Shown: positions 62,433-64,000 of the stretch, piece after piece | Position numbering within the stretch: position 1 is the first letter of the stretch | Layout: every line of letters begins with the position of its first letter | Assembly: GCA_029690005.1 (NCBI GenBank) | Contig: CP121458.1 | Coordinates: 4,216,001-4,280,000, forward strand | DNA: 64,000 bases | Source: Prescottella defluvii | Lineage (GTDB): Bacteria > Actinomycetota > Actinomycetes > Mycobacteriales > Mycobacteriaceae | Reading direction: 5' to 3' | Made by a program: the position numbers and the translations under genes | The notes under the pieces: model-generated | Told to the model about the DNA's origin: nothing | Database searches by the model: none | The model's input: only the letters and a program-made list of their open reading frames with translations

Positions 62433-62454
62433 GCGCTACCACGATCAACGGTAA

Positions 62455-62485
62455 AGGCCCCGCACCAGTTCGGTGCGGGGCCTTC
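62455..62485. terminator. Hairpin terminator after DUF2631
   Basis: A perfect 13-bp stem AAGGCCCCGCACC (62455-62467) with its complement 62473-62485 closes on AGTTC. It lies between the convergent stops of the DUF2631 gene (62432) and phoD (about 62503), so serves both. Confidence 0.8.
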
Positions 62486-62502
62486 GCCGTTCCGGGCGCC
62501 GT

Positions 62503-64000
62503 CAGGCGGCTCGATCACCGCCTGCCCCGCAGGTACACGGAACGACTTCGACGTCGTCACATCGGAATTCGGGTCCAGCTTGTCGACCGCACGGAAACGG
62601 AAGCGCGCCTCATCCGCGTCGACGTCGAGCAGACCGTAGCCGTGGCTGACCATGTCGACATGCTTGACGTGCGGGTTGTGAGCGCGCCGACTGGTCTCCT
62701 CGGCGCGGGCCGCATCGACCGGGTCGCCGCCACTGCTGCTCCCGGTGTACCCACCGTCTCCGGTGTTCGTGGACGTGACGGACGGGACCACGAACTCGAC
62801 GCCCGCCCGCCGGGTGCCGGGCGCGTTGACCTGCTCACCGCTCGACGTGCCCGGGCGAATCCGGTGTCCCACAACTCGCCCGCCCATCCGTCGTGGTCGT
62901 CGCCGGTGACCAGGACCATGTTCTCGACCGACTGGGCGGCGGTGGACAGGATCTCGGCCCGCTCGGCGCCGTATCCGTCCCGACGTGTCCAGGTAGGCCC
63001 GGGTGCCGTCGTCCGCCACCACCATGCCCATCATCATGTTCGCGTTGGCGACCACCTTCCACGTCGCGTCCGACCGGGTCATGCCGTCGAGGAGCCACCG
63101 CTTCTGAGAGGCGCCGAGCATCGTGCGGCCCGGCGCGTCGGCCTCCGCACACAGGATGTGGTCGAGCGAGTCGCCGCAGGCCTGCCGGTCGCGGTACTGA
63201 CGCGTGTCAGGCGCGAACAGCTCCACCGTCCGGCCCACCCGGAGCGACCGGTAGGTGCGCAGCGGGTCGTCGCCGAACCGCGGCACCGGCATGTGCTCGA
63301 ACCACGCCTGCCACGCCCACTGTTTCTTCTGCTGGAACCCGATCGCGCCGTCGACCGGAGCGATGACGGGAACGTCCACCCGTCCTTGCTGTAGTTGTTG
63401 CGGAATTCATGGTCGTCCCAGATCGGCAGGAACGCGTGCCGGCTGTGCATCAGCTGCAGGTCGGCGTCCGACCGATACCTGCGGTACTTCTCCCGCATGC
63501 TGCCCAGCGCCTGCGGGAACGGATTGACCTCGATGCCCCGGACTCCGGGCATCGTGAACTCGTACACGTAGTCACCGAGGCAGACGACGAAGTCCAGATC
63601 CTCCTCGGCGAGGTGGCGGTGGGCCGCGTAGTAGCCCTCCTCGAACCCCTGGCAGGTGAACCAGCCGATGCGGACGGGTTCGTTGGAGTCGGCCGGGCGC
63701 AGCGTGCGAAAGCGGCCGACCGGCGACTCTCCCCCGTCGCCGCGGAACTGGTAGTAGTAGGTCTCACCGGGCGCCAGCCCCGTCGCATCGAAATGCACTG
63801 TGCCGTCGGCATCCTCGCGCACCGGCACCCGCTCGGCCAGAACCGGCGCGGACAGGTCCTCGCGAGTCGAGACGATCAGCGCCAGTTCCCCGCCCGCGGC
63901 GTTGCCGCCGAGACTGCCCGCGAGACTGCCGATTCCGCCGGCCGCACCGACCCGCGTCCACAACGTCGCGCCGTCGGTGCGCGGGACGCCGGCCATGACG
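62503..64000 (-). CDS. phoD: PhoD-type alkaline phosphatase/phosphodiesterase, 5' end off window
   Basis: At least 495 residues, N-terminus missing. PhoD landmarks are a Fn-like N-terminal domain (GATLWTRVGAAGG), then WFTCQGFEEGYYAAH, VVCLGDYVYEF, PIWDDHEFRNNYS and later LVTGDDHDGWAGELWDTGF. It cleaves phosphate esters outside the cell with Ca/Fe. Breaks near 63385, 62985 and 62870. The stop is uncertain: the open frame runs on through the terminator, so I place it at TGA 62503, one base out of frame. Confidence 0.82.

Noticed and set aside
62147..62502. Open frame continuing phoD leftward through the terminator and over the DUF2631 gene.
   Set aside because: The extension reverses through a perfect terminator stem and an intact DUF2631 gene and shows no PhoD-like sequence. 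A frame error just before the true stop explains it.
1..64000. CRISPR arrays, tRNA, rRNA, prophage or integrase genes.
   Set aside because: No regularly spaced repeats, no cloverleaf or rRNA motifs and no integrase or phage structural genes were seen on either strand by eye.

Overview
This window is a chromosomal segment of a high-GC actinobacterium, most likely a Rhodococcus or close Nocardiales relative. The evidence is the codon and base composition, mycothiol metabolism (mtr), an IdeR/DtxR-type iron box, and gene order that follows, from memory, Mycobacterium tuberculosis Rv2846c to Rv2876: efpA, cysG/cobA, cobB, cobO, magnesium-chelatase-like, mqo, hydrolase, mtr, then mapB, then GNAT, ispG, rip1, dxr and a DUF2631 gene. 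Accessory genes are spliced into that backbone. No rRNA, tRNA, CRISPR array or prophage was seen.

Reading quality matters here. More than 60 genes-worth of breaks were found, nearly all one-base changes in short G, C or A runs, mostly a missing base. They break genes that should be essential (dxr, ispG, rip1, efpA, mapB) while both halves stay conserved. I therefore annotate each as one gene spanning the break and treat the breaks as probable sequence or assembly errors, not decay. The premature TAG in mapB is a substitution and is reported separately.

Layout. 1-6.6 kb: an iron-box-preceded three-repeat surface protein, yaaA, a cytochrome P450 with a ferredoxin-ferredoxin reductase fusion, and a divergent FAD monooxygenase. 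6.58-7.53 kb: an IS5-family insertion sequence with a CTAG target duplication lying on the monooxygenase stop codon. 7.5-11.5 kb: the Pnkp/Hen1 RNA-repair pair. 11.5-14.5 kb: a TetR regulator, membrane protein, nitrilase and an unknown gene. 14.5-21.8 kb: a cobalamin-riboswitch-led operon of chelatase, cobO, cobB (fused to a CobE-like domain), cobA and efpA. 21.9-26.5 kb: mqo, hydrolase, mtr. 26.5-28 kb: a palindrome and a secreted lipase. 28-31.8 kb: a 2OG-Fe(II) oxygenase plus MetQNI importer behind a poly-cysteine leader peptide and hairpins, a probable cysteine-sensing attenuator. 32-36.7 kb: a PLP decarboxylase, a nucleophile-less alpha/beta-hydrolase and a beta-lactamase-fold lipoprotein. 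36.9-39 kb: a YtrA-type regulator and ABC transporter with a palindromic operator. 39-42.5 kb: cobQ, mapB, an alcohol dehydrogenase. 42.4-43.2 kb: a recombination scar with a direct repeat and gene fragments. 43.3-45.8 kb: small membrane and secreted proteins, a methyltransferase and a lipoprotein. 45.8-53 kb: a complete aminophosphonate uptake and breakdown locus with two PhnF-like operators. 53-57.5 kb: an SGNH hydrolase bracketed by two palindromic repeats, an acyl-CoA synthetase, a LuxR-type regulator and a SnoaL-like protein. 57.4-64 kb: GNAT, ispG, rip1, dxr, DUF2631 and a PhoD phosphatase cut by the window edge.

The strongest candidates for new biology are the poly-Cys-leader/oxygenase/MetQNI operon, the aminophosphonate locus that pairs an HD-domain oxygenase-like protein with an FAD oxidoreductase but lacks PhnW and PhnY, the single-chain ferredoxin-reductase partner of the P450, and the placement of efpA at the end of a B12-riboswitch operon.
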